Source: Novosphingobium cyanobacteriorum (GTDB taxonomy: Bacteria; Pseudomonadota; Alphaproteobacteria; Sphingomonadales; Sphingomonadaceae). Taken from it: DNA of 64,000 nucleotides. Below the pieces are notes generated by a model. It worked only from the letters and a program-made list of their open reading frames with translations, was not told the DNA's origin and ran no database searches. The translations under genes and the position numbers were made by a program. Positions 8,528-16,842 of this stretch are shown here, piece by piece (the first letter of the stretch is position 1; every line of letters begins with the position of its first letter). The stretch spans positions 1-64,000 of the forward strand of contig NZ_JAROCY010000018.1 in the NCBI RefSeq assembly GCF_029436685.1, read 5' to 3'.

Positions 8528-9310
8528 TCAGGAGAGCGCCGCAGCTATTTCCATCCGGCCCTGCCTTGCCGATGGCGTCGGTGAAAGATGGCGCCGGAAA
8601 GCCCCGTTCAGACTTTCGAGCACGTCCTTATGCCGCGACTCTCGTTCCGCCACGGGCAGGATCACGCCGATTGCCAAGGGATCAGGCTGCGCGAATGGTA
8701 CGTTTCTCGCAAGCATCAATTGCCCATCGCGGGTCGGTGCAAGTGCGTAGCCGCGCTGGCGGATTACATTGAGCTTTTCGATGTAGGCGCTTGCGACAAC
8801 CACCTCACCGGGTTCGGCATCGGCGTTCAGTCGGTGAAGCAGTCTGCGGACTTCGGTATCAGTCATTGCCCCGAGCAAGGCTTGACCGAGCGCTGAATGA
8901 AGCATCGGGCCGGGGCTGCGCTCTCGCACAGGGTGAGTGCATCCTGCCATATGGACATGATGCAATACGCCGCGCTGGGCCATGCCGACGATGACAACTG
9001 CTCCGGTTTCTTCGTGCACGTCCTCCACCAGATCGAGGATTGCACCACGCCGGAAAACGTCAGCGCCGACTCCACTGCCAATCGCCGCCACTCTGACGGT
9101 GGGTCGGAAGGTGCGTCGATGGCGATCATGATTGAGATAGCCCAAAGTAACCAGGCTGCTTAGCAGTTCCGAAGTGCTGGACTGCGGATAGTCCAACGCA
9201 CGGGCCATTTCCATAACGGTTGCTTCAGTCGGGCCGCTGCTGAAATACTCCAGTACTTCGAGAACGCGGCGTGCCGATTTGACGCTTTTGCCTTCCAGCC
9301 CTCTGGTCAT
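8528..9310 (-). CDS. IclR-family transcriptional regulator
   Basis: About 260 residues. The N-terminal winged HTH (KSARRVLEVLEYFSSGPTEA, then LDYPQSSTSELLSSLVTLGYL) is followed by the IclR effector domain. The ATG at 9310 is preferred over the frame's first possible start at 9385 because the HTH begins shortly after it, it has an AAAGGG ribosome site, and the longer version would run through a palindromic box at 9373-9390. That same box recurs at 15318, upstream of the ring-cleavage operon, so the protein probably controls both itself and that operon. Confidence 0.88.
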   Translation of the reverse strand: MTRGLEGKSVKSARRVLEVLEYFSSGPTEATVMEMARALDYPQSSTSELLSSLVTLGYLNHDRHRRTFRPTVRVAAIGSGVGADVFRRGAILDLVEDVHEETGAVVIVGMAQRGVLHHVHMAGCTHPVRERSPGPMLHSALGQALLGAMTDTEVRRLLHRLNADAEPGEVVVASAYIEKLNVIRQRGYALAPTRDGQLMLARNVPFAQPDPLAIGVILPVAERESRHKDVLESLNGAFRRHLSPTPSARQGRMEIAAALS

Positions 9311-9372
9311 GTCGTCGCCCTTTCGATCGCTCGGTGGACGACGGTCGCTCCCCCTTGCGACCGTCCTGTTTA

Positions 9373-9390
9373 ATGGTAGGACCAAAAAAA
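9373..9390. promoter_or_regulatory. Candidate IclR-operator copy 1 (TGGT-N3-ACCA plus A/T tract)
   Basis: ATGGTAGGACCAAAAAAA contains the perfect palindrome TGGT-AGG-ACCA at 9374-9384, followed by an A-run. It lies 64 bp upstream of the IclR start. The reverse-complemented core TGGTCCTACCA with the same A-run flank is found at 15318-15334. Confidence 0.65.
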
Positions 9391-9456
9391 CCGGTCACGC
9401 GCAAGAGGTAAATGTGGGAAATTCACCCATGCGATGCAGATCGGCTCTGAACGGGA

Positions 9457-10251
9457 TCAATTTCCGGTAAACTGGGGCGGGCGCTTCTCCAAGAAGGCCA
9501 TCACGGCTTCGCGGTGGTCGTCGGACATGGCCGAGATCGCCTCGAAGAAGACGCTGGCATCGACCATGCCTTCGAACTGTCGGCGCAGGGGCAAGTTGAT
9601 TGCCTGCTTGGTCAGGTTGATCGCCACTGTTGCTCCCTTGGCCAAGCGTTCTGCCATGCCATAGGCAATATCGTCGAGGTCGGCCATTGGCACTGCCTGG
9701 TTGATCAGACCAAGTTCGGCTGCGTCGCGGGCAAGGATCGGATCGCCGGTCAGCAGGTATTCGCGCGCGCGCATATAGCCGATCAGCTGTGGCCAGATCA
9801 GCGCGCCGCCATCCCCCGCGGCGTAGCCTACTGCCACGTGAGGATCTGCGATGCGGGCCGTTTCTACTGCGTAACACAAATCGGAAAACAGTGCGATCGT
9901 AGCACCAAGGCCGATGGCATGACCGTTCAGCCGGGTTATGAGCGGCTTTTCCAGACGGAGCAAGGCGTTGAGCAGGCGGCGAGCCTCCACGAAAGCTTCA
10001 AGCGTTTGCCGCGGCTGATCAAGCAGGTCCCGCATGTGCTGGATATCGCCTCCAGCGGAGAATGCCTTCTCGCCGGCACCGGTGAGAAGAATTACTTTGG
10101 TCTGCTTGTCATGGTTTACATCTTCGAGCAGTCGCCGAAGCTGGTCATGCATCGGATCATCAAAGGCGTTGGTAGGCGGATTATCCAGCGTGACCACGAG
10201 TATGCCGTCGGTCCGCCGCTCAACTTTAACATTCTCGCAGTAGTCGTACAT
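9457..10251 (-). CDS. Enoyl-CoA hydratase/isomerase (crotonase) family protein
   Basis: About 264 residues. CoA-binding and oxyanion motifs FSAGGDI and HAIGLGATIA are present, and the chain ends in KRPPQFTGN. The ATG at 10251 follows a clear GGGAGGA ribosome site, better than the upstream start at 10281. At the usual catalytic region it reads AVGYAAGDGGALIWPQLIG. It lies between the flavin monooxygenase gene (102-bp gap) and the IclR gene, likely the last catabolic gene of the ring-cleavage operon. A hydrolase or lyase acting on a CoA-thioester ring-cleavage product is possible but not shown. Confidence 0.87.
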   Translation of the reverse strand: MYDYCENVKVERRTDGILVVTLDNPPTNAFDDPMHDQLRRLLEDVNHDKQTKVILLTGAGEKAFSAGGDIQHMRDLLDQPRQTLEAFVEARRLLNALLRLEKPLITRLNGHAIGLGATIALFSDLCYAVETARIADPHVAVGYAAGDGGALIWPQLIGYMRAREYLLTGDPILARDAAELGLINQAVPMADLDDIAYGMAERLAKGATVAINLTKQAINLPLRRQFEGMVDASVFFEAISAMSDDHREAVMAFLEKRPPQFTGN

Positions 10252-10353
10252 GGGATCCTCCCGATGAAGCCTTCGTGACACGGTAGAAGAGCAGGCCTTG
10301 GGCTGGCCAGCGAGGATGCACGCTCAGCCTTTGATATCGGCAATGCGTTGGGC

Positions 10354-12009
10354 TCAGACCCCGGCGCCGCGAACGATATCGATAATTCGTCTGGCTTCCG
10401 CAGTGTCAGGGACCAGGTCGGATCGCCAAGCAACGTGGCCGTCGGGTCTGACTAGAATCAAGCGCCTTTCATAAGCATCTGCCACCTCATCATTGATGAG
10501 ATCGACCGTGCGCAGAGGAACCCCGGCGGCATGAGCCGCAAACTCCAGCACCGTGACATCGGCAAGCGAACGATCGTTTGCCCTGCCGATGCGCAATAGG
10601 ACGAAGTCCAAATCGAATAAGTCGATGGTTGACTTATCCTCGCCCATCCAGACGTGCGGAGCGCGGGCGCCGGGGCGCGCTGTCTGGGTATAGGTGGTCA
10701 CTTCCAGTGGTGGGGGTGGGGTGCCGTCGGGAATTATGATTGGCGAATTGTCGTAGCGATATCCCATGGTGATGCCGAGGGTGAACCATTCGGGCTTCAT
10801 CGTCTCGGTATACATTTCACCATAGGCCTTGCGCGCCGCATCGCCTGCAGGACCATGTTCGAACATCTCTTGCGGGGGCAATTGCTTGCGAGTGGACAGC
10901 ATTCGACCGAGGTTGACGGCAGCCTCGGTTACATTGCGCTTGGCCACGGGCTGGCGTTCTGCCTCGTAGGAGGGAAGCAGGGCAGGGCCGCCCCAGCCCT
11001 GGATCACCGCAGCGAGCTTCCACGCGAGGTCAGCCGCTTCCTGGATCCCGGTGGTCATGCCGAAGCCGCCGGTGGGCGAAAGCTGGTGCGCGGAATCGCC
11101 GCAGAGCCACACGCGGCCCCGGCCATAGCTGTCAGCCGTCAGCTCGCGCCGGCTCCATTGCATCGACGAGATGATCTCGAAGCTGAAATCCCGGCCCACG
11201 GCGCGGCGGATGCCATCGGCGGCCTCGGCCTCGGTCAGGGCGGGCTTGTCGGCGGAACCGACGAAGGAGAAGCGCCAGGTATTGCGACCGTCGATGCAGA
11301 CGATCGTCGCCCAGGTGCCCTCGGGGCCGATGAAGATGTAGCGGTAGGCATGGGGGGCGATCTCGATCAGCGGGCCGAGTTCGTCCGAACGGAAGATGAT
11401 GTTGGTGGTGTTGGTGAGCAAGGCGTTGCCGCTGAGCGTGATGCCGAGCTTTGTCCGCACCGGGCTGGCCCCGCCATCGCAACCGAGCATGTAGTCGGCC
11501 CGGACCTGCCACGTTTCGCCCGAAACAAGATTGCGGACCGTGGCGAGGACGCCGCTATCGGTCTCCTCGAAATCAACCAGTTCGGTGCTGTGGAACAGCC
11601 GCGCATTGCCGGTGGCCAGCGCAAATTCGCGCAGCACGGGATCGAAGAAGTTCTGCGGGCAGCGCTCCTTGTGTTCCGGGCTCTGCGGCTCGGGCGGGGA
11701 GGCGGCATTGGTGGGAAAGGGCTCGCGCCCAAGTTCCCAGCCGCCGGTCAGCGCCGTGACCCAAGCATAGTCCTGTGAATGGTCGCGGTTGAAACCGGCG
11801 GCATGGACCTTGTCCTTCAGCCCCCAGCGGCGGACTATCTCCATGGTCCGCGCGTGGAGCAGGTCCATCTTGGGCTGGAGGATATCGGTCCCATCCTGCC
11901 GTTCGATCAGCACGGAGACGATGCCCCTCCGGCCAAGGTCGCCGGCCAGGGCAAGCCCGATCGGGCCGCCACCGATGATCAGGACAGGCGTTTCCAAAGG
12001 GGTCTTCAT
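10354..12009 (-). CDS. FAD-dependent aromatic-ring monooxygenase (PheA/TfdB/MhpA type)
   Basis: A 551-residue class A flavoprotein hydroxylase. It has the dinucleotide motif GGGPIG at 13-18, the DG motif GCDGG at 176-180, and the FAD-ribityl motif CGDSAHQLSPTGGFG at 303-317; the last ~150 residues resemble the thioredoxin-like C-terminal domain of phenol hydroxylase and MhpA-type enzymes. Family members add one oxygen to a phenolic ring using NAD(P)H. Upstream in the same operon are a gentisate-dioxygenase-like cupin and an FAH hydrolase, so the likely job is para- or ortho-hydroxylation of a phenolic acid to the ring-cleavage substrate. Confidence 0.9.
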   Translation of the reverse strand: MKTPLETPVLIIGGGPIGLALAGDLGRRGIVSVLIERQDGTDILQPKMDLLHARTMEIVRRWGLKDKVHAAGFNRDHSQDYAWVTALTGGWELGREPFPTNAASPPEPQSPEHKERCPQNFFDPVLREFALATGNARLFHSTELVDFEETDSGVLATVRNLVSGETWQVRADYMLGCDGGASPVRTKLGITLSGNALLTNTTNIIFRSDELGPLIEIAPHAYRYIFIGPEGTWATIVCIDGRNTWRFSFVGSADKPALTEAEAADGIRRAVGRDFSFEIISSMQWSRRELTADSYGRGRVWLCGDSAHQLSPTGGFGMTTGIQEAADLAWKLAAVIQGWGGPALLPSYEAERQPVAKRNVTEAAVNLGRMLSTRKQLPPQEMFEHGPAGDAARKAYGEMYTETMKPEWFTLGITMGYRYDNSPIIIPDGTPPPPLEVTTYTQTARPGARAPHVWMGEDKSTIDLFDLDFVLLRIGRANDRSLADVTVLEFAAHAAGVPLRTVDLINDEVADAYERRLILVRPDGHVAWRSDLVPDTAEARRIIDIVRGAGV

Positions 12010-12041
12010 GCAGATGTCTTTCGCCAGCTGTCCGCGGGGGT

Positions 12042-13019
12042 TCAGGCAGGAGTTTCGCTGCGAAGCAGGCCCAAGGCCCTGAGCATGGGTTCATCGCTGA
12101 CCCGCAGCAGGGTGGCTTCACCGCGCGCGATCCAGTCGGCCGGGGTCCAGGCGGGCACGACCAGCACGTCCCCCCGCGCGAACGGGAAGCTTCGGCCTTC
12201 GGCGGTCAGTTCGCCGCTCCCTTCGAGCACGGCGTAGATCGCGTTCATCGTGGTGCGCGGATCGTGCAGCACGGACCCTGCGGACAGGTGGCGCAGGGCA
12301 AGGCCGATCGTGGTCATGTGCGGCGGGCCGAGTTCCAGCCAGCGCTCGCCCTGGCGGGTTTCGGCGGCGGCACGCACTGCCGGGCCGGTTTGCGAAAAGG
12401 CGAAGCGGTAGGGCGATTCCGGGTTCGGTTCGCCCGCAGGCTCGATCCAGTCCGGGTACTGTTCGAAGAACATCGGTTCGATCAGGTGGATGAACGGTAC
12501 GTCGAGGAAGTCGATCCAGAAGGCATCGGCGCTGGCGCCGTTGTCATGCCCGTGCCAAGCCCAGTTCGGGGTCAGCAGGACATCGCCCGGCTCCATCGGC
12601 ACGCGCACGCCATCGACGATGGTGCAAGCGCCGGGTGCCGCATCGAGCACAAGGCGCAGGGCATTGGGCGAGTGGCGATGGCTGCGCGCGGTCTCTCCGG
12701 CAAGGACCAGTTGGTAGGCCGCGACGAGGGTGCGCGCGGTTGCGTAGTCGTTGCCCTCGTGCGGGTTGACAAGGATCAGGTTGCGCCGCTCCGACATGTG
12801 CGTGTCGACATAGCGGGCCGCGGAATCGAGCGCGGAACGGGTTTCCGCCGCACGCCAGTGCGCGGGGACGAACACCTTATGCGGCTGCGGATAGACCGAA
12901 GGCTTGGGCTTGGCCCAGCCCGGCCCGACTCCTGCCTGAGGCAGCAGCGCGTTCACCGCGTCGAGATCGGGCGCGGCAGCGAAGGCGGAGGGGAGGTCGG
13001 CGACCGGTGCCGTCGTCAC
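12042..13019 (-). CDS. Gentisate 1,2-dioxygenase-like cupin ring-cleavage dioxygenase
   Basis: A 325-residue bicupin protein. The first cupin carries SHRHSPNALRLVLD (H114, H116) and the PNWAWHGHDN segment (H156, H158), matching the iron site of gentisate, salicylate and 1-hydroxy-2-naphthoate dioxygenases; the second cupin spans about 225-310. These enzymes open the ring between a carboxylated and a hydroxylated carbon. The start is a GTG that overlaps the FAH stop as GTGA, so translation is coupled. The neighbouring FAH and GST genes support gentisate to maleylpyruvate chemistry, though related substituted gentisates or salicylate are possible. Confidence 0.85.
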   Translation of the reverse strand: MTTAPVADLPSAFAAAPDLDAVNALLPQAGVGPGWAKPKPSVYPQPHKVFVPAHWRAAETRSALDSAARYVDTHMSERRNLILVNPHEGNDYATARTLVAAYQLVLAGETARSHRHSPNALRLVLDAAPGACTIVDGVRVPMEPGDVLLTPNWAWHGHDNGASADAFWIDFLDVPFIHLIEPMFFEQYPDWIEPAGEPNPESPYRFAFSQTGPAVRAAAETRQGERWLELGPPHMTTIGLALRHLSAGSVLHDPRTTMNAIYAVLEGSGELTAEGRSFPFARGDVLVVPAWTPADWIARGEATLLRVSDEPMLRALGLLRSETPA

Positions 13020-13846
13020 GGGGCAACGACCTTGAGGTTCATCTCGCCAACGTGGTCGACCACGATGCGGACATGGTCCCCGGCCTGGACCGGGCCGACG
13101 CCCTCGGGCGTGCCGGTGGCGATGATGTCGCCCGGCATCAGGGTGGCGGCTTCAGAGGCCATCGCGATCATGCCGGGAATGTCGAGCAGGAGATCGCGGG
13201 TATTGGCGGACTGGCGCAGTTCGCCGTTGACCCACAGGTTGAGGTCGAGCGCGTGGACGTTCGGCACTTCATCGGCGGTGGTGATCCACGGGCCATTGGG
13301 GCAGAAGCTGTCCCACGACTTGCGCCAGACGCGTTCTTCCGGGCCACGAATTACCATGTCGATCAGGCAGGTGTAGCCGAAGATGTATTCGGCATAGTCC
13401 TCACGCGTGATATGGCGGCCGCGCTTGCCGATGATGATGCCCAGCTCGCACTCGTGGTGAACCTCGCGGCCTTTGACCGTGGGCATGACGATCGGGTCGT
13501 TCGGGCCGCTCAGGCTGGAATTGGCCTTGAGGAAGAAGCGGTTCTTGTCGGCCCGGTTCTGCGAGTTCATTTCCTCGCGGTGCTTTTCATAATTGGCCGG
13601 GTAGCAGATCAGCTTGTTCGGCCATTCCACCGGAGTCAGCAGCTTTTCCGGCGCGGGATCGATCCGGCGCACGGCGGGATCGGCCAGCACCTGCTGGAGC
13701 GTGCGTTCACCAAGACTGGCGATGAAGCTGACCATCTGGGTCGGCGGCCAAGCGGCGGGATTGGTGTCGAGCGCATCGGTCACGTCGTGCCAGACGTCAT
13801 CCGCGATCACGCCGATGCGATTGCCTTCAAGGCGGAACAGCTTCAT
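13016..13846 (-). CDS. Fumarylacetoacetate hydrolase family protein (fumarylpyruvate hydrolase-like)
   Basis: A 276-residue FAH-fold C-C hydrolase. Metal ligands E132, E134 (HHECELG) and D163 (LIDMVIRG) are visible, along with the GDIIATGTPEGVG loop near the C terminus. The ATG at 13846 lies 14 bp after the preceding stop and gives the usual MKLFRLEGNRIGV start; longer starts would overlap the FAD-dehydrogenase gene. In gentisate pathways this family splits fumarylpyruvate (or maleylpyruvate) to fumarate and pyruvate. It sits immediately upstream of the dioxygenase in the same transcript. Confidence 0.88.
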   Translation of the reverse strand: MKLFRLEGNRIGVIADDVWHDVTDALDTNPAAWPPTQMVSFIASLGERTLQQVLADPAVRRIDPAPEKLLTPVEWPNKLICYPANYEKHREEMNSQNRADKNRFFLKANSSLSGPNDPIVMPTVKGREVHHECELGIIIGKRGRHITREDYAEYIFGYTCLIDMVIRGPEERVWRKSWDSFCPNGPWITTADEVPNVHALDLNLWVNGELRQSANTRDLLLDIPGMIAMASEAATLMPGDIIATGTPEGVGPVQAGDHVRIVVDHVGEMNLKVVAP

Positions 13847-13859
13847 CGGAACATCCCCC

Positions 13860-15275
13860 TCAGGCGGCCAGGTCGCCGGTGATGTGTTCGGCTGCGCGCA
13901 GGGCCGTCGCTGCGGTCTTGGCGAGGCCGCCGACATAGCCGGTGCGATCGCCGCCCTCGATCCCGCCGGTCGACGTGCCGACCGCATAGAGGCCGGGGAT
14001 CACTGCGCCGCCGGTGTCGAGCACGCGGCACAGCCCGTCGATGCGCAGGCCGCCCATGGTATAGGTGATCCCGGCGCAGGCGGGACCGGCGTAGAACGGA
14101 CCCTGCGTGATCTTCCAGGGCTTGTAGCGGAAGGTGGCGCGGGGCGGATCGAGCTGCTCGGTCGTCCCGGCGTCCACCGCAGCGTTGTAGGCATTGACGG
14201 TGGCCATCAGGGTTTCCGCTGGTATGCTGATCTTTTCGGCCAGCTGTTCCAGCGTATCGGCGCGTTCGATCGGGCCGCCGTTCGCCTCCATGTGCGGGTT
14301 GGCCGGGAAAGAGCGGGCCTTGCCGCCTTCTTCCCAGATCGCCTGGTCAAAGATCACCCAGGTCGAGAGCGGATCGTCGAGCGCGGCAATGCGATTGGCA
14401 ATGTGCGGACCGCCAAAGCCTTCGTCGCAGAAGCGCTTGCCATCGTCGCCGACGATGATCGCATTGGTGCAGATGTCATCGTACCACGGGTAGGGCCAGA
14501 GGTTGTCGTTGGTCATCGCATTGCGATGCATGACGTGGCCATAGAAGCCGTCCATCCGCTCTGACAGGGCGGCGCCGATGGCCTGGGCCATGCGGATGCC
14601 GTCGCCTGCGCCCTTGCGGGTGTTGCGCTGGAGCACCTTGTCGGGCGCCGGGGTGATGTACTTGCGCAGCATCTCCGGATCGGCAGGGAAGCCGCCATCG
14701 GCGACGACGACATTGGCGGCATGAACGGTGAACGGGCCGTCGGAATCGGTACCTTCCAGCCCGGTGATCGCGCCGCCGGCATCGCGGGTGATGGCCGTCA
14801 CGTGGTGGCCGCGCGCGATATTGCCTCCAGCCTTGGTCAGTTCGCTTTCCAGCGTGCGCATCAGCACGTCGCCGGCGCGGCCTTCCCATTGCAGGCCGAC
14901 GCGGATCAGCGCTGGCGGGGTCAGTACATAGTTGTGATGAGGCTCGGGGCTGCCGCGCATGAAGCGCACGCCGTGGTTTTGAAGATACTTCACCGCACGG
15001 CGCGCATCGCGCGAGACGGCGCGGGTCTGTTCCGGTTCGGCCATGCCGCCCGTGATCGTTGTGATCTTCTCTACCAGCGCGTCTTCGTCAGCCGTGATGT
15101 CGGTCAGCGCAAGGTGGAACACGCCCGCGCAGACGCGGGTGTTGTTGACATAGCGGTCTTCGCCCGATTTCTCGAACACCACGACCTTCCGCCCGCCCTC
15201 GGCCACCCGCAAGGCCGCAGTCAGACCGCCCAGCCCGCCGCCGATTACTGCAACATCACATTCGACAAGACGCAT
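13860..15275 (-). CDS. FAD-binding dehydrogenase (fumarate-reductase/ketosteroid-dehydrogenase-like flavoprotein)
   Basis: A 471-residue FAD_binding_2 family protein. GGGLGG at 12-17 binds the ADP part of FAD; MGGLRIDG and GLYAVGTSTGGIEGGDRTG near the C terminus form the remaining FAD contacts. Members include the flavoprotein subunit of fumarate reductase, 3-ketosteroid dehydrogenases and urocanate reductase. It has no covalent-flavin or secretion signal and is probably a soluble desaturase or reductase. It is the first gene of the ring-cleavage operon, 43 bp downstream of a palindromic box shared with the IclR promoter. It could aromatise an alicyclic precursor ahead of the hydroxylase, which is speculation. 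Confidence 0.85.
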   Translation of the reverse strand: MRLVECDVAVIGGGLGGLTAALRVAEGGRKVVVFEKSGEDRYVNNTRVCAGVFHLALTDITADEDALVEKITTITGGMAEPEQTRAVSRDARRAVKYLQNHGVRFMRGSPEPHHNYVLTPPALIRVGLQWEGRAGDVLMRTLESELTKAGGNIARGHHVTAITRDAGGAITGLEGTDSDGPFTVHAANVVVADGGFPADPEMLRKYITPAPDKVLQRNTRKGAGDGIRMAQAIGAALSERMDGFYGHVMHRNAMTNDNLWPYPWYDDICTNAIIVGDDGKRFCDEGFGGPHIANRIAALDDPLSTWVIFDQAIWEEGGKARSFPANPHMEANGGPIERADTLEQLAEKISIPAETLMATVNAYNAAVDAGTTEQLDPPRATFRYKPWKITQGPFYAGPACAGITYTMGGLRIDGLCRVLDTGGAVIPGLYAVGTSTGGIEGGDRTGYVGGLAKTAATALRAAEHITGDLAA

Positions 15276-15317
15276 GATTCACTCCTTGGCGTGCAGCTAT
15301 AGCCGCTGCCTCGGAGT

Positions 15318-15334
15318 ATGGTCCTACCAAAAAA
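15318..15334. promoter_or_regulatory. Candidate IclR-operator copy 2
   Basis: ATGGTCCTACCAAAAAA contains the perfect palindrome TGGT-CCT-ACCA at 15319-15329, the reverse complement of the core at 9374-9384, with the same adjacent A-run. Read in the direction of the minus-strand genes, both sites are TTTTTTGGT-N3-ACCAT. It sits 43 bp upstream of the FAD-dehydrogenase start. Confidence 0.65.
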
Positions 15335-15409
15335 GCCACAGCTCACAATCCATCGTGGTTGTGGTGGATTGCCCTTCCTGCGCTTGCGCGGAGGGAAAGC
15401 GTTGACCGG

Positions 15410-16165
15410 TCAGCGCGGCTCGACGGGCACCGGTTCGAGAGCGCGAGCGACGACCTGTTCCAGCAAGCCCACGATCTGCTCGCCCGGCGGAACCCCGTCC
15501 GGAAACAGCCAGTCCCGCAGCAGCACCGAGGAGGCGAGCATGCCGAAGGCAAGGCGCAGCGCAATCTGCAGATCGAACGGCGGGGTTTGCCCAAGTTCCG
15601 TGTATTTCTGGGTCAGCTCGGCCGCGCCCGCGCGGTAAAAGGGCAGGAGGCCGTTGAACGGCGGTCCTGCTCCGTCCTCTCCCGTGGCGCCCTTGGCTGA
15701 CAGCAGCGCGGTGAACAGCGCGCGGTTCTGGTCGATCAGATCGTAGACCGCCATGAAGATGCCGTGCTCGGCCGCCTGCGGGTCTGCCGCATGAGGGCGC
15801 TTGGCGAGGAAATCGAGCAGGAGGCGGTTGAACGGTTGCGCCACAACTTCATCGAACAGCGCCGCCTTGCTGCCATAGTAGCGGAACAGCAGGGTTTCCG
15901 ACACGTCGGCGAGGCGGGCGATCTCCTTGGTCGTGGCGCCCTGGTAACCGCGCTCGGCAAACAGCTCCCGCGCGGCCGTGTGGATCCGGTCTGTCACGTC
16001 GGCCCGGGTGCGCCGCCGCCGCTTGGCCGGCTCCGCCGCGTGCCCCGGCGGGGCGATCAGGGTTGACGATGTGGCGATTGCTTGGCCCCCCAAAGGATCA
16101 GTCTTTCCGGAACAGGTCCATCGGCATGATCCATTGGACCGCTGTGCGCAAGGCCCCGATGGCAT
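15410..16165 (-). CDS. TetR/AcrR-family transcriptional regulator
   Basis: Up to 251 residues; the HTH (TARELFAERGYQGATTKEIARL, FRYYGSKAALFDEV) begins around residue 60 of the longest frame, so the true start is probably internal. There is no ATG between residue 1 and the HTH; a TTG near 16090 preceded by a GGAAAG-like site is one option. The protein follows the GST gene by about 30 bp on the same strand and precedes the ring-cleavage operon, so it could regulate either. A basic stretch (KRRRRTR) precedes the HTH. Confidence 0.85.
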   Translation of the reverse strand: MPSGPCAQRSNGSCRWTCSGKTDPLGGQAIATSSTLIAPPGHAAEPAKRRRRTRADVTDRIHTAARELFAERGYQGATTKEIARLADVSETLLFRYYGSKAALFDEVVAQPFNRLLLDFLAKRPHAADPQAAEHGIFMAVYDLIDQNRALFTALLSAKGATGEDGAGPPFNGLLPFYRAGAAELTQKYTELGQTPPFDLQIALRLAFGMLASSVLLRDWLFPDGVPPGEQIVGLLEQVVARALEPVPVEPR

Positions 16166-16197
16166 GAATGCGCGTCATGGATGCGCGGCAGTAATGA

Positions 16198-16842
16198 TCA
16201 GGCCATCAGGGCCGCAAGCGCTGCCTGCGTTTCGGCCCAGACGGCGCCCATGTCGGCATGGGTCTGCGCCTTGGCGGCGTAACCGGCCAGCTTCGGGAAT
16301 TCCCCGAGGATTTCCGGTGCGCCGAACATGTACCCGGCAATGCCGCACAGCAGCAGGGTGGGCAGGACGACGCAGTCCGCCTTGCTGATCACCCCGCCAG
16401 CGGCGAAGGTGGCATTGTCGACATAGTGCGAGACGAGCGCGAGGCCGCTGCGCAGCTGCGCCAGTTCGGCGGTGACGATCACATCGTTGCGCGTGGCCGG
16501 GTCGCGCTGGGCGAACAGGCGCTGCAGGGCGGGAACCACGTAAAGTTCGGTGGTGCGCACGGCATTGCGGATCTGCGCGCGGGCAGTCGGGTCCTTGGGG
16601 ATCAGGCATGGCTGGGGGTAGTGATCCTCCAGATAGTCGATGATCGTTTCCGATTCCGCGATCACCAGGCCGTCGTCAGTGACCAGCACCGGCAGCTTGC
16701 CGATGGGACTGATCGCCAGATACTCGGGCGAACGGGTGCTGCCACCGGGCGGCGCTTCCTGTTCATAGTCCACGCCCTTGATCCGCAGGGCCAGCCGCAC
16801 GCGCGCGGCGAACGGTGACAGGGTGAGGGCGTAGAGCTTCAT
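16198..16842 (-). CDS. Glutathione S-transferase family protein (maleylpyruvate/maleylacetoacetate isomerase-like)
   Basis: A 214-residue GST with the thioredoxin-like N-domain: SPFAARVRLAL with S9 as the likely glutathione-activating residue, cis-proline motif KLPVLV (49-54) and the gamma-glutamyl-binding E63-S64. Zeta-type GSTs isomerise maleylpyruvate or maleylacetoacetate with glutathione as cofactor. Because a gentisate-dioxygenase-like and an FAH-type gene lie just downstream, a maleylpyruvate isomerase role is the best guess; generic GST activity cannot be excluded. The start overlaps the upstream SDR stop as ATGA. Confidence 0.8.
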   Translation of the reverse strand: MKLYALTLSPFAARVRLALRIKGVDYEQEAPPGGSTRSPEYLAISPIGKLPVLVTDDGLVIAESETIIDYLEDHYPQPCLIPKDPTARAQIRNAVRTTELYVVPALQRLFAQRDPATRNDVIVTAELAQLRSGLALVSHYVDNATFAAGGVISKADCVVLPTLLLCGIAGYMFGAPEILGEFPKLAGYAAKAQTHADMGAVWAETQAALAALMA

